Numbered from the stretch's first letter, positions 7,752 to 15,432 are shown. The stretch is 32,504 nt of DNA from Acidobacteriota bacterium (GCA_022072205.1 JAJVID010000188.1:1-32504), one strand, 5' to 3'. Numbers and translations are program-made. The notes: a model not told the origin generated them from the sequence alone.

Positions 7752-8693
7752 ATGCATTTCGGCGCTCATGAAATTCGGAACAAGCTGACAGCTTTCGCTG
7801 AAATGCTCAGAGAGTCGTGGCGCGAATTTTGGAATGATGACGCGGAACAACTGGGAGCGGCGCTGGCTTATTACGCGATGTTTTCGATCTTTCCGCTGCT
7901 GATACTGACGCTGGCGGCGGTCGGATTTGCGTTGCGTTACAAGAGCGCGGCGATCAACGCGCAACAGCAGATTTTGCAGGCCGCCGAGCAAACTTTCTCG
8001 CCCCAGTTCAGCGAAACGCTTCGTCAAACGCTCGAAATCATTCAAGCCGGTGCGGGGGCTGCGACCGGAGCCGGATTGCTTGCGCTGATCATCGCCGCTT
8101 CGAGCGTCTTTCAGCAGCTCAAGAACAGCTTCAGGAAAATCTGGCGCGTCCCGAAATCGCCGCAGCCGAGCATGCATCATTACATTCTCAACCTCATCCG
8201 CGCCCGGTTGCTGGCGGCGGCGATGATGCTGGCTATCGCGCCGCTGCTGCTGATTTCATTGGCGATGACCGCGTTGACGCGGCAGTTGGCGCGGGCGCTT
8301 TCGCATTTGCCGGTGATCGGCGATGTGACCGGATACCTGATCGGATTGGGCGCGACGCTTGCGCTCAACACACTGATTCTGGCTCTGCTTTTCAAATATC
8401 TGCCTGGAATTAAAATCAAATGGAGTGACGTGTTGCCGGGCGCAGCGCTGACAGCGTTGCTGTGGGAGGTGTTGAAACGTTTTCTGACGTTTTACATCGC
8501 GCACAGCCGATACGCCGGCGCTTATGGAATCGTTGGAGCGATGCTGGTGTTGATGCTCTGGATTTATTTCAGCGGGCAAACATTGTTCTTCGGCGCTGAG
8601 TTCACTGAGATCTATTCGCGTCGTTATGGCAGCCGCCCGCGCCTGCCCAAAGGCCAGAATAGCGGTCATCGCGGGAGTGAATCCCGCTCATGA
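7752..8693 (+). CDS. YihY/BrkB family integral membrane protein
   Basis: A 313-residue inner-membrane protein of the YihY/virulence factor BrkB family (once misnamed RNase BN). The family signature SWREFWNDDAEQLGAALAYYAMFSIFPLL occurs near residues 22-50. About six hydrophobic segments follow, ending with the typical YGIVGAMLVLMLWIYFSGQTLFFGAEFTEIYSRRYGSRP. Family members have been proposed to be transporters, but their reaction is not firmly established. The ATG at 7752 has no clear Shine-Dalgarno sequence; an in-frame ATG at 7803 would still leave the conserved core. The 3' end overlaps the convergent gene at 8666-9265 by 28 nt. A strong terminator lies 34 nt upstream of the start. Confidence 0.92.
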   Translation: MHFGAHEIRNKLTAFAEMLRESWREFWNDDAEQLGAALAYYAMFSIFPLLILTLAAVGFALRYKSAAINAQQQILQAAEQTFSPQFSETLRQTLEIIQAGAGAATGAGLLALIIAASSVFQQLKNSFRKIWRVPKSPQPSMHHYILNLIRARLLAAAMMLAIAPLLLISLAMTALTRQLARALSHLPVIGDVTGYLIGLGATLALNTLILALLFKYLPGIKIKWSDVLPGAALTALLWEVLKRFLTFYIAHSRYAGAYGIVGAMLVLMLWIYFSGQTLFFGAEFTEIYSRRYGSRPRLPKGQNSGHRGSESRS

Positions 8694-9265
8694 GGAATTC
8701 TATCCATTGGCTGTTCCGGCAACGGTTCCGGCGGCTCCTCATCCCATCTTTCAAATTCCTGAACCCGCGGCTCTTCAATCAACCTGGCTTCAGCCAGCCT
8801 CGCCAGCAGCCACTGCCGGAAGATTTCGGCCTCGCGCCATTTGCGCGTCCATCGAGCGCGGTTGAACATCGTCATCGCCATCATCAGCGCGTGGTGTTGT
8901 CCCGCGCGGTCGCTGGCCACCTCGAACTGGCGATAGTGGCGATCAATCAAGTCTATGCTCGCGCGCGCGGTCGCTTCGTCTTTGTAGCCCAGCCTGCCGG
9001 CGAAGAATTTCGAATAAACGTTCATCGGATTAGAGGTCGTGGTGTAAAGATCGAAGTAACCGCTCATCAACCCCGCCGCCTGCAGCACCGAAGCGACATA
9101 ACTTGGGCGCGAGTTTGTGATCATCGCCAGGTCTTCAACGCTTCCCATCCCCGATGTGAAAAGCGAAATGATTTGATCCTTCTTCGACGCGCGCCGTTCG
9201 CCTTCGGGCTTTTGCTCCGCGTCGGGATTTTTATCTTCCTTATCTGGAATTAAGTCTCTGTCCAT
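8666..9265 (-). CDS. Hypothetical protein with possible N-terminal helix-turn-helix
   Basis: A 199-residue soluble protein that I do not recognise. After a charged, disordered N-terminus (about residues 1-28), KKDQIISLFTSGMGSVEDLA plus the following NSRPSYVASVLQAAGL resembles a helix-turn-helix of the small-terminase or resolvase kind (about 29-68). The central part is rich in Trp, Arg and Met helices (HHALMMAMTMFNRARWTRKWREAEIFRQWLLARL), and the C-terminus is acidic and proline-rich. There is no membrane segment or signal peptide. It is convergent with yihY, overlapping its last 28 nt, and divergent from the uracil-DNA glycosylase gene with about 20 nt between the starts, so the two may share a promoter region. 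A DNA-binding role is only an inference from the HTH-like segment. Confidence 0.7.
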   Translation of the reverse strand: MDRDLIPDKEDKNPDAEQKPEGERRASKKDQIISLFTSGMGSVEDLAMITNSRPSYVASVLQAAGLMSGYFDLYTTTSNPMNVYSKFFAGRLGYKDEATARASIDLIDRHYRQFEVASDRAGQHHALMMAMTMFNRARWTRKWREAEIFRQWLLARLAEARLIEEPRVQEFERWDEEPPEPLPEQPMDRIPHERDSLPR

Positions 9266-9286
9266 ACATCTTCAGTAGTATGCAAA

Positions 9287-9874
9287 TTGCTAGCCCTGGT
9301 CTTTGTGGACAAAGTTGAAAGAGCGAAGCGAATTGATGAAATGGCGGAGGTGATACGCGGTTGTCTGAAGTGCCCGCTTCATGCTTCGCGCCATATCGCC
9401 GTGCCGGGCGACGGCAATGTTAATGCTAAGGTCATGATCATCGGCGAAGCTCCGGGAAGGGAAGAAGACGAAACCGGTCATCCTTTCGTAGGCGCGGCTG
9501 GGCGATTCCTGGATTCAGTGCTGGAAGGCAGCGGGATCAACCGCGATGATCTTTTCATAACCAATGTGGTCAAGTGCCGCCCGCCACAAAACCGCACGCC
9601 GCGAAAGTTGGAAGTTGACACCTGCGTGTCGAACTACCTCTTCGAGCAAATTGAATTGATCAATCCGAAGCTGATAATGTTGCTCGGCGCAGTCGCGGCG
9701 AAGAAGCTGCTCGGCGTCGCAACGATCAACAGCGCGCGCGGTCGCGTGATCGAGAAGGATGGGAGAAAATACCTGGTGGGTTATCACCCTGCGGTCAGGT
9801 TTTACCGCGAAGACCTGGCGGAGAAGGTCAGAGAGGATTTCGCTTTGCTCAGGCAGAAGCTGGAAGATTTATGA
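9287..9874 (+). CDS. Uracil-DNA glycosylase, family 4 (iron-sulfur type)
   Basis: Removes uracil from DNA to start base-excision repair. The four cysteines that hold the [4Fe-4S] cluster in family 4 are present as C26-x2-C29 and C97 ... C113. Motif A is GEAPGREEDETGHPFVG at residues 53-69, where family 4 has GEAPG or GEGPG, and the second motif is YHPA at 166-169. Total length is 195 residues, normal for the family. The start is uncertain: TTG at 9287 is the longest option, GTG at 9305 would also leave a family-like N-terminus, and ATG at 9341 leaves only seven residues before the first cysteine. None has a convincing ribosome-binding site. A small acidic unknown follows 15-40 nt downstream, depending on its start. 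Confidence 0.92.
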   Translation: MLALVFVDKVERAKRIDEMAEVIRGCLKCPLHASRHIAVPGDGNVNAKVMIIGEAPGREEDETGHPFVGAAGRFLDSVLEGSGINRDDLFITNVVKCRPPQNRTPRKLEVDTCVSNYLFEQIELINPKLIMLLGAVAAKKLLGVATINSARGRVIEKDGRKYLVGYHPAVRFYREDLAEKVREDFALLRQKLEDL

Positions 9875-9913
9875 AGTCGAGGCGCTGCAATGCGGCAAGT
9901 GACAGGAGTTGCG

Positions 9914-10159
9914 ATGGAAATCAACTGGGACAATGTTGATGTAGAAAAGATGATCTTCGATCTGATCGAACAGCGCGCCCCGAACGTGGCTGAACGATTG
10001 CTCCAAATGGCTGCGCGCCAGGTTCCACATTCCGAACTCAAGGCCCAATTGCAGATGATGATGATGGAGGATGAATTGGACGAAGATGATTACGACACGG
10101 CGCTCATTGCGATGGAATACGCGCGGCGTTACTTGTCTACTCCGGCGACAGGGCATTGA
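9914..10159 (+). CDS. Small acidic hypothetical protein
   Basis: An 81-residue protein (89 if the ATG at 9890 is used). I prefer 9914 because AGGAG sits 5 nt ahead of it; 9890 has GAGG 7 nt ahead and cannot be excluded. It is helical and acidic, with a Met-rich stretch LQMMMMEDELDEDDYDTALIAMEYARRYL, no cysteines, membrane segment or signal. It follows the uracil-DNA glycosylase closely on the same strand, so the two are likely co-transcribed. No family recognised and no function proposed. Transcription probably ends in the large palindrome at 10186-10278. Confidence 0.65.
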   Translation: MEINWDNVDVEKMIFDLIEQRAPNVAERLLQMAARQVPHSELKAQLQMMMMEDELDEDDYDTALIAMEYARRYLSTPATGH

Positions 10160-10185
10160 CGGACTTCCTCGTTAAGATGGAGAAG

Positions 10186-10278
10186 GAGAGTACGGAAAGT
10201 CGGAAATGCCGGAACAAACAGAAATTCTCTCGAAGAAAATTTCCGTTTGTTCCGGCATTTCCGTCTTTCCGTACTCTC
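10186..10278. repeat. Large palindrome, 39-bp arms, between convergent genes
   Basis: Arms at 10186-10224 and 10240-10278 are complementary except for two mismatches (10200/10264 and 10220/10244), with a 15-nt loop. Each arm is built from repeated CGGAAA-like units (TACGGAAAG, CGGAAATG, CCGGAACA). Only 15-27 nt separate it from the genes on each side, so as RNA it could stop transcription from both directions. The length and near-perfect symmetry also fit a REP/MITE-like dispersed element. Confidence 0.7.
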
Positions 10279-10293
10279 TCTTCACTGGCCCGA

Positions 10294-11520
10294 TTAACTG
10301 GCCCGCCGCAATTCTTCAGGCGGATTTTCCTGCTGGCGGCGTTTCAGGTAATCAATGAAGCTCGATGCGGCGCGTTTGGAAATCGCTTCCAGGTTGCATT
10401 GCATCAGCGACTGGCACTCCTGCTCGACGTCGCAACTGATTTCACGGCCCAGGTTGCGAATCATCCAGAGCTGTTTTGGCGTCACCAGATCGCCCAGCGT
10501 TTTCGGGCGCGGATCGCGCAGGATGCTTGGCGAGATTCCACCTTCCTCTTCGATCACATCCGATTCGCGGCGGTAGAGTTCGCGGGCGATGCCGAATTTC
10601 ACGGCGGCCCGTTTGAGCGCGTCGTGTTCGGCTTTCTTGATGCCGGTTTCGTTCTCGGCTGAGCCTGTGCCGATGCCTTCGCGCGTTACGCCATCAATGG
10701 TGATCGCGGCGGTCACCGCGACCATATCGCCGACCTGCGTGATGTTGCGAACGGCGTGCGACCAGTCAGGCGCGACGCGGTCGAGGATGTCGGCCACCGT
10801 GTGCCATTCGATGTATTCGACCCAGTGCGTGTTCCCCTGACGGTCAGTCCACCCTTCGCGCGTTTTGATCAGTTTGGGATCAATCGGCTGGCGCAGCGTG
10901 CGCAACAGATTCGCAAAAGCCAGCGGCACGACTTGCGCTAGTGGCGCCGGAGACGGCGGCTGAGACGGCGGCGTCTGATCCATTTCGGATTCAACTCGGA
11001 CAAACTGCGCGACTTCTTTTTCTTCATCTTTAATGTCGGTCATCTCGTGTTCCTCCTCTTGATTATCCGGTTCGTGAATCGCCGGTTTCGTTTCCTCTGG
11101 CGGCGTCGGCTGTGAATCCGCCATCCGTGAATCTGATTGTCCGGCTGTCGCCGGAGCGCCTGATTCCGCATTCATCGTCAGAGAATATTTGACAGCCAGA
11201 ATGTGTTCGCACCTGAAGGCTGTGTCATCGGCTGACAGGCGCTCGAATTCAGCGCAGGAACAGCGCACGCGTCCATGCTCATCTCTCCAAACTTCATAGC
11301 TTTCCTGCCGCCCACGCGCCGCGGCGGTCTTCACCGAATAGCGCGAACCTTCGCGCGTCACCAGTCCCATCGCCGCCAGGCTCTGCGCGCGCTTGTCCCG
11401 CTGAGCCGCTTTCCTGTCTTCAATGACTTCGCCGTCTTCAGCGCTTTCGGTCGTTGATTTTGCCCGGCTTTTCATTCGCTCGGCGCTATCGCCTGCGACA
11501 ACTTCCTTATGAGACCTCAT
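10294..11520 (-). CDS. SWIM zinc-finger protein fused to a Rad52-like single-strand annealing domain
   Basis: A 408-residue DNA-repair-type protein. Residues 50-112 carry a SWIM zinc finger with ligands C87-x-C89 and C104-x-H106 (RCSCAEF ... FRCEHILAVKY). A polar, Pro/Glu-rich linker covers about 115-195. Residues 205-318 match the Rad52/Rad22-type annealing fold (RQPIDPKLIKTREG, WVEYIEWHTVADILDRVAPDW, ITIDGVTREGIGTG, KKAEHDALKRAAVKFGIARELY). A C-terminal helical segment (340-395, TPKQLWMIRNLGREI) resembles the tail of phage and plasmid Rad52 relatives. The expected role is annealing or protecting single-stranded DNA during break repair. AAGGAG lies 11 nt before the ATG, which is rather far. 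The gene stands alone on its strand. Domain order is clear; activity is inferred. Confidence 0.85.
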   Translation of the reverse strand: MRSHKEVVAGDSAERMKSRAKSTTESAEDGEVIEDRKAAQRDKRAQSLAAMGLVTREGSRYSVKTAAARGRQESYEVWRDEHGRVRCSCAEFERLSADDTAFRCEHILAVKYSLTMNAESGAPATAGQSDSRMADSQPTPPEETKPAIHEPDNQEEEHEMTDIKDEEKEVAQFVRVESEMDQTPPSQPPSPAPLAQVVPLAFANLLRTLRQPIDPKLIKTREGWTDRQGNTHWVEYIEWHTVADILDRVAPDWSHAVRNITQVGDMVAVTAAITIDGVTREGIGTGSAENETGIKKAEHDALKRAAVKFGIARELYRRESDVIEEEGGISPSILRDPRPKTLGDLVTPKQLWMIRNLGREISCDVEQECQSLMQCNLEAISKRAASSFIDYLKRRQQENPPEELRRAS

Positions 11521-11985
11521 GCTTGTTCGAACTCCTTAAGTTACCGCCTCAACGATCCGAACCGAAGACCGGACGGCCCGATCTTTCATACGGCGCCAGT
11601 TCGGACCACAAGGCGTTACACAGGCCAACGATAGCAGGTTGGCCGGATTGTTGCAACTGTGAAACTGAATGTGTTGTCCGCGCAACATCGCTGTGATATG
11701 TTTGAAGCCCACGTCAGATTCGTGTCAGGAAGATCAATTGCCAGATAGTGGCTCTGAGGATTGCCGGAGTTGTGCTGGGCCGGAATTCTGTTGGAATTGA
11801 CGACGTGGCCGTAGCGGATCGTTGCGGATCAACTTTGATGAAGTGGTCGCAAAATAAATTTCCTGTACATAAGCTGTCCGCTAATCAAGCAGCGAGCGTA
11901 CTGACGAAAGACAAGCCGAGGTGTCGTGACAGATGGGGGAACGGAAAGTAGTTGTTGGGACGCAACAATAAGACGCTGGAGCGAT
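11521..11985. other. Intergenic region without a supported gene
   Basis: It lies between the divergent SWIM-Rad52 gene and the copper-storage-like gene. Small dyads are present: TGTTGTCCGCGCAACA around 11672-11690, and TTGTTG/CAACAA at 11952-11957 with 11963-11968. A 67-codon open frame at 11748-11951 has a weak GTG start and no family resemblance. The only convincing element is the sigma-54 site just downstream; upstream activator sites may lie here but none could be named. Confidence 0.4.
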
Positions 11986-12000
11986 TGGCACATCCCTTGC
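11986..12000 (+). promoter_or_regulatory. Near-consensus sigma-54 promoter of the Csp-like gene
   Basis: TGGCAC-ATCCC-TTGC matches the RpoN -24/-12 consensus (TGGCAC-N5-TTGC) completely in the conserved blocks, with GG and GC 10 nt apart. It lies 93 nt upstream of the ATG at 12094. The gene would need an enhancer-binding activator encoded elsewhere. Confidence 0.7.
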
Positions 12001-12093
12001 CATTGCTATGGCTGGTATTGTCTTCAAACCGATCCAGGGGCGATTCGCCCGAATGGATATAAGCCAATAAGCGAAAGTAAGGAGGCGTAGTTC

Positions 12094-12474
12094 ATGGCTT
12101 CAATGCCTCAAACAGCTCAGATAAATCAGGGAATCAGCGAGCAGGAGCGGCGCTGCATCGAATTTTGCAGTGATTGTCACGAAATGTGCGTCAGCGCATT
12201 CGCTTATTGCATCGGGATGGGAAAGCAGCACGCTGAAGAGAAACATCTGCGGTTGCTGATGGATTGCGCGCAGATCTGCCAGACGAGCGCGGATTTCATG
12301 CTGCGGGGATCGAATTTTCAGTACCGCGTTTGTGGCGTTTGCGCTGATATTTGTGAATCGTGCGCGGATTCCTGCGAATCGTTCAGGAACGACGCTGAGA
12401 TGAAGATGTGCGCGGAATTGTGCCAGCAATGCGCGACAATTTGCCGCGAGATGTCTGTGACCGGGGCGGCGTGA
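12094..12474 (+). CDS. Four-helix-bundle copper-binding protein (Csp/DUF326-like), cytosolic
   Basis: A 126-residue protein with 16 cysteines spaced along helices (CIEFCSDCHEMC, AYC, DCAQIC, CGVCADICESCADSC, CAELCQQCATIC). This is the pattern of copper storage proteins of the Csp family, in which cysteines lining a four-helix bundle bind many Cu(I) ions. There is no signal peptide, as in the cytosolic Csp3 group, so it would buffer copper inside the cell. The start is supported by AAGGAGG about 9 nt upstream, and a near-consensus sigma-54 promoter lies 93 nt upstream, an unusual control for this family. No copper exporter or copper regulator is in the window. The fold call is strong from cysteine spacing; metal identity is from family knowledge. 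Confidence 0.9.
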   Translation: MASMPQTAQINQGISEQERRCIEFCSDCHEMCVSAFAYCIGMGKQHAEEKHLRLLMDCAQICQTSADFMLRGSNFQYRVCGVCADICESCADSCESFRNDAEMKMCAELCQQCATICREMSVTGAA

Positions 12475-12683
12475 CGCCATCCTGTTTTCATAAGGACGAA
12501 GGTATTTGAGCAGAATACGCTAGATTGGCGCGACTCCAATCCGGCAGCCAGAGCAATCCCTCACATCGGCGTTCGACTACATGCACGAACTCTGACCGAG
12601 ATGGCGAAATCGAAGAGGCTGTGCGGAATATGAATTAAATCAACAAGGCGCTCGAAAGCTGCGGCGCCAGGGAGGAAGGACAA

Positions 12684-12965
12684 ATGAGTGCAATAATCAG
12701 ATTCGCCGACCACGTTCCGAGCCAGCCCCCGGTCACGGAGAGCCTTCAGGAGGAATTCGACAACATCAACTCACCAGACACTCCGATGGATCAGAAACTG
12801 GCCTCCGCGCTCTCCTGTATTCTGCAACTTCAGATGAAGGTCTCGGATATGCAGGAAAAAATGATGCAGGCGGAGAGAGAAGTCGTGATCAAAGAAATGT
12901 TGTTGCGCAACGCGACGCTGCGCGAGCGGGAGCTGCGCACGCAATTGGTGGGAAGGTTCTTGTGA
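12684..12965 (+). CDS. Small coiled-coil hypothetical protein
   Basis: A 93-residue protein. The start has a strong GGAGGAAGGA ribosome-binding site. After a loose N-terminus (1-30), residues 38-88 form a continuous amphipathic helix with heptad-like spacing (LQLQMKVSDMQEKMMQAEREVVIKEMLLRNATLRERELRTQL), probably a coiled coil. It has no membrane segment and one cysteine. It follows the Csp-like gene after about 210 nt and ends just before a long hairpin terminator. I do not recognise a family; partner or oligomer unknown. Confidence 0.6.
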   Translation: MSAIIRFADHVPSQPPVTESLQEEFDNINSPDTPMDQKLASALSCILQLQMKVSDMQEKMMQAEREVVIKEMLLRNATLRERELRTQLVGRFL

Positions 12966-13005
12966 CGCCGGCTCGATGAACTGATCGCCTGCTCTGCGAG
13001 GGATG

Positions 13006-13077
13006 AAAACGCGAGGAGGCGCAAGAGGCGCGAAGGAGATGGACGAAATCCGCGCCTGTGCGCCTCCTCGCGTTTTT
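13006..13077. terminator. Perfect 18-bp inverted repeat with T-run, probable bidirectional terminator
   Basis: The 18-nt arm at 13006-13023 (starts AAAACGCGAGG) is exactly complementary to 13059-13076. Inside it AGGCGCG (13026-13032) pairs with CGCGCCT (13051-13057), giving about 25 bp of stem. Ts at 13073-13077 on the plus strand and As at 13006-13009 on the other side give terminator form in both directions. It separates the convergent coiled-coil and SLC13 genes. The AGGCGCAAGAGGCGCG composition is like the repeat at 4096-4192. Confidence 0.65.
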
Positions 13078-13106
13078 GTATTCCACGCGGCGACACAGTA
13101 CAGGGA

Positions 13107-13130
13107 GACGAAGAATGGCTGATCAGTTAC
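13107..13130 (+). repeat. Dispersed 24-nt repeat, copy 1
   Basis: GACGAAGAATGG followed by CTGATCAGTTAC matches the copy at 25166-25189 at 22 of 24 positions, on the same strand. The core CTGAKCAGTTAC also occurs at 32249-32260. It lies in intergenic DNA 30 nt beyond the palindrome at 13006-13077. Confidence 0.5.
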
Positions 13131-13217
13131 TTTTTTGTTGTCTTTGCCTTTTTGGCTTCTCCCGCCGATTTTCAAAACAAACCCTCAACGTATGTCCTGA
13201 GACACGTAGTAGGTCTT

Positions 13218-15020
13218 TTACCGCAATGGCCAGAAGATGGGAATGACAAGCAGAGCCACGAACATAATGAACACAGTCAAAACTCCGCCCACTCGCACGT
13301 AATCAACGAAGCGATATCTGCCGGGGCCGTAAACGATCGCGCAGGCCGGCTCCAGCGGAGTGGCGAAGGAGGTTGAGGCCGCAATCGCGATCATGACGGC
13401 GAAAGCGCGCGGATTGACCTGCAACTGCTCGGCCACATTGATGGCGATTGGCGTCAGCAGCAGCGCCACCGCCGCGTTGACCATCGCTTGCGTAAGAATG
13501 ACGGAGAAGAGGAAGAACCCGCCCATCACGACCACCGGCCCATAACTTCCCAGATATTGCGTGACGTAATGCGCCGCCAGTTTCGCCGCGCCGGTTTTTT
13601 CCATAGCCAGTCCCATCGGCAGCGTCGCCGCGACCAGCACGATGATCGGCCACTCGACTTTGGCGTAGGCTTCGCGCACCGAAATGCAGCCGGTCAACAG
13701 CATCGCCGCCGCGCCGGTCATCGCAACCAGAGAGAGCGGCGCCAGGTTCAATCCCGCTGTCACGGCTACTCCGGCGAAGATTGCGACGGCCCACACGGCC
13801 TTGTTCTTCCTGAGCGGAATATGCTGGACGTCGTCGAGCGTCAGGAAATTCGGGTCTTCGTGCAGACTGTCAACGCGCCTGCGGCTGCCCTGAATGAGCA
13901 GCATGTCGCCGACCTTCAGTTGGATGTCTTCTAGGTTTCTGGAGAGCGATTGATGATGCCGGTAGATCGCCAGCACATCGGCGCCGTATCGCGAGCGGAA
14001 GTGAATTTGCCGGAGCGTCCGGCCACCGAAAGTGGAGTTTGGGGCCAGGATCGCTTCAACAATCGCCGTTTCAGCGCCGCCTTTGCCATCCCCTCTGGCC
14101 GCTCTGGCGTCTCCGGGCCGCGCCTCGTGGCCGGACATCGTATCGCTTTTCAGCATCAGCCCCTGGCTGTTCTTGATGCTCAGAATCTTGTCGAGCTTTC
14201 CGCTGACCAGCAGCACGTCGTCGGGCTGCAGGATGGCGTGGCCGTGCGGCAACATGCGCTCGCCGTTGCGGACGATGCCGATGATCTGTAATTCATATTT
14301 TCCCCGGAAATCGGCGTCGGCCAATGTCCGGGCGATCAGTGGCGAACCGGGCAGCACGACGAGTTCAGTCAAATAATCCTTCTCCTGCCGTCTCTGTGTC
14401 GCCGATCCGTTACCCCGTTCCGGCAGCAACCGCGAGCCGAGCAAAATCATATAAAGCAGGCCGGTGATGACGATGGAGACGCCAATGGGCACAAGTTCAA
14501 AGAGCGTGAACGGTCGTAGGCCGTACTGGGGCAGCAGACCGCTGACCGCCAGTGTCGCGGGCGATCCGGCGAGCGTGCATTTGCCGCCGAGCACGGCGCC
14601 GAAGGCGAGCGGCATCAGAAAATGCGAAGGCGGCTGGTTGATGCGCCGGGCGATGGCGATCACTCCGGGCATAAGCACCGCCGTCGTTGCGACGTTGCTC
14701 ATGAACGCCGCAATCGTAGCCGCTGTCAGCATCGTGACCGCCAGCATCCTGACACTGCTTTCGCCCGCCACCTGATGGAGTTTGCGGCCAATGGCCTCGA
14801 TCACTCCGGTGTTGAAGAGCGCGGCTGAGATGATGAAAAAACTTGTGATCGTGATGACCGCCGGCTCGCTGAATCCGGAAAGGGCTTCGGCGGGCGTGAC
14901 GATGCGGGTGAGCGCCAGAGAGAGCAGCATCAGGATCGCTACGAGGTCTATCGGCAGCGCCTCGGTCAGGAACAGGATGATCGCAAGCAAGAGGATGATG
15001 AAAACGAATGTGATGGCCAC
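13218..15020 (-). CDS. SLC13/DASS-type permease with two central RCK_C (TrkA-C) domains
   Basis: A 600-residue inner-membrane ion-coupled transporter of the SLC13 permease family. Two hydrophobic halves (about residues 1-205 and 405-600) hold the paired helices, with NVATTAVLMPGVIAIA and AVLGGKCTLAGSPATL in the first and MVNAAVALLLTPIAI and IAASTSFATPLEPACAIVYGPG in the second, as expected of the two inverted substrate-binding motifs. Between them are two RCK_C domains (about 213-285 and 310-385), a layout seen in the sulfate-transporter-like branch, where they may bind a nucleotide or other regulator. The start is GTG at 15020, 1 nt after the stop of the response regulator gene, so the pair is co-transcribed. 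The substrate (sulfate, a dicarboxylate or another anion) cannot be told from the sequence. Confidence 0.92.
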   Translation of the reverse strand: MAITFVFIILLLAIILFLTEALPIDLVAILMLLSLALTRIVTPAEALSGFSEPAVITITSFFIISAALFNTGVIEAIGRKLHQVAGESSVRMLAVTMLTAATIAAFMSNVATTAVLMPGVIAIARRINQPPSHFLMPLAFGAVLGGKCTLAGSPATLAVSGLLPQYGLRPFTLFELVPIGVSIVITGLLYMILLGSRLLPERGNGSATQRRQEKDYLTELVVLPGSPLIARTLADADFRGKYELQIIGIVRNGERMLPHGHAILQPDDVLLVSGKLDKILSIKNSQGLMLKSDTMSGHEARPGDARAARGDGKGGAETAIVEAILAPNSTFGGRTLRQIHFRSRYGADVLAIYRHHQSLSRNLEDIQLKVGDMLLIQGSRRRVDSLHEDPNFLTLDDVQHIPLRKNKAVWAVAIFAGVAVTAGLNLAPLSLVAMTGAAAMLLTGCISVREAYAKVEWPIIVLVAATLPMGLAMEKTGAAKLAAHYVTQYLGSYGPVVVMGGFFLFSVILTQAMVNAAVALLLTPIAINVAEQLQVNPRAFAVMIAIAASTSFATPLEPACAIVYGPGRYRFVDYVRVGGVLTVFIMFVALLVIPIFWPLR

Positions 15021-15021
15021 G

Positions 15022-15432
15022 TTAGTTGAATTGCAAACCAGCTTCCAAATCAGTTTTAGTCCCGGTCAACAGATTGAAAATCGCCTTAATGACGTCGTCG
15101 AATGAGGCTGGTTTGGTGATGCAGACATCGGCGCTCGAACTGACTTCCTCAGGAATGTCATCGGGTCTGTATCCCGTGATGACGACGATTGGAACTTTAT
15201 GGAGCGCGCGATTGCCGCGCAATTTTTCAAGCACCCGCCGTCCGTCAATGTCCGGCAGGTTCAAATCGAGAGCTATGACATCAGGTATTGAGCGCCGCGC
15301 CGCGTAGTAACCGGAAACGCCGCCCGTCGCCGACTGAGTCTCGCAGCCTTCGGCGTTGAGCAAATGTTCAAGCGCCTCGCGCGAATAATCGTCGTCCTCG
15401 ATTATCAGGATGTGCGGCTTGCGTTTCTCCAT
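15022..15432 (-). CDS. Single-domain response regulator (receiver only)
   Basis: A 136-residue CheY-like receiver with acidic pair D13/D14, phospho-acceptor D56 (ALDLNLPDIDG), T86 (VVITGY) and K107 (ITKPAS). No output domain follows; the chain ends about 15 residues after the last helix. The frame is open farther upstream, but ATG at 15432 has AAAGAGG 5 nt ahead and the preceding residues do not look like protein. It is followed after 1 nt by the SLC13 permease, suggesting that it acts on transport through another protein, or in a phosphorelay. The partner kinase is unknown; the hybrid kinase at 28406-32191 is a candidate only by presence in the window. Confidence 0.92.
   Translation of the reverse strand: MEKRKPHILIIEDDDYSREALEHLLNAEGCETQSATGGVSGYYAARRSIPDVIALDLNLPDIDGRRVLEKLRGNRALHKVPIVVITGYRPDDIPEEVSSSADVCITKPASFDDVIKAIFNLLTGTKTDLEAGLQFN

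Noticed and set aside
11748..11951. A 67-codon frame ahead of the Csp-like gene
   Set aside because: Weak GTG start, no ribosome-binding site, no family-like pattern; it ends just before the sigma-54 promoter region.
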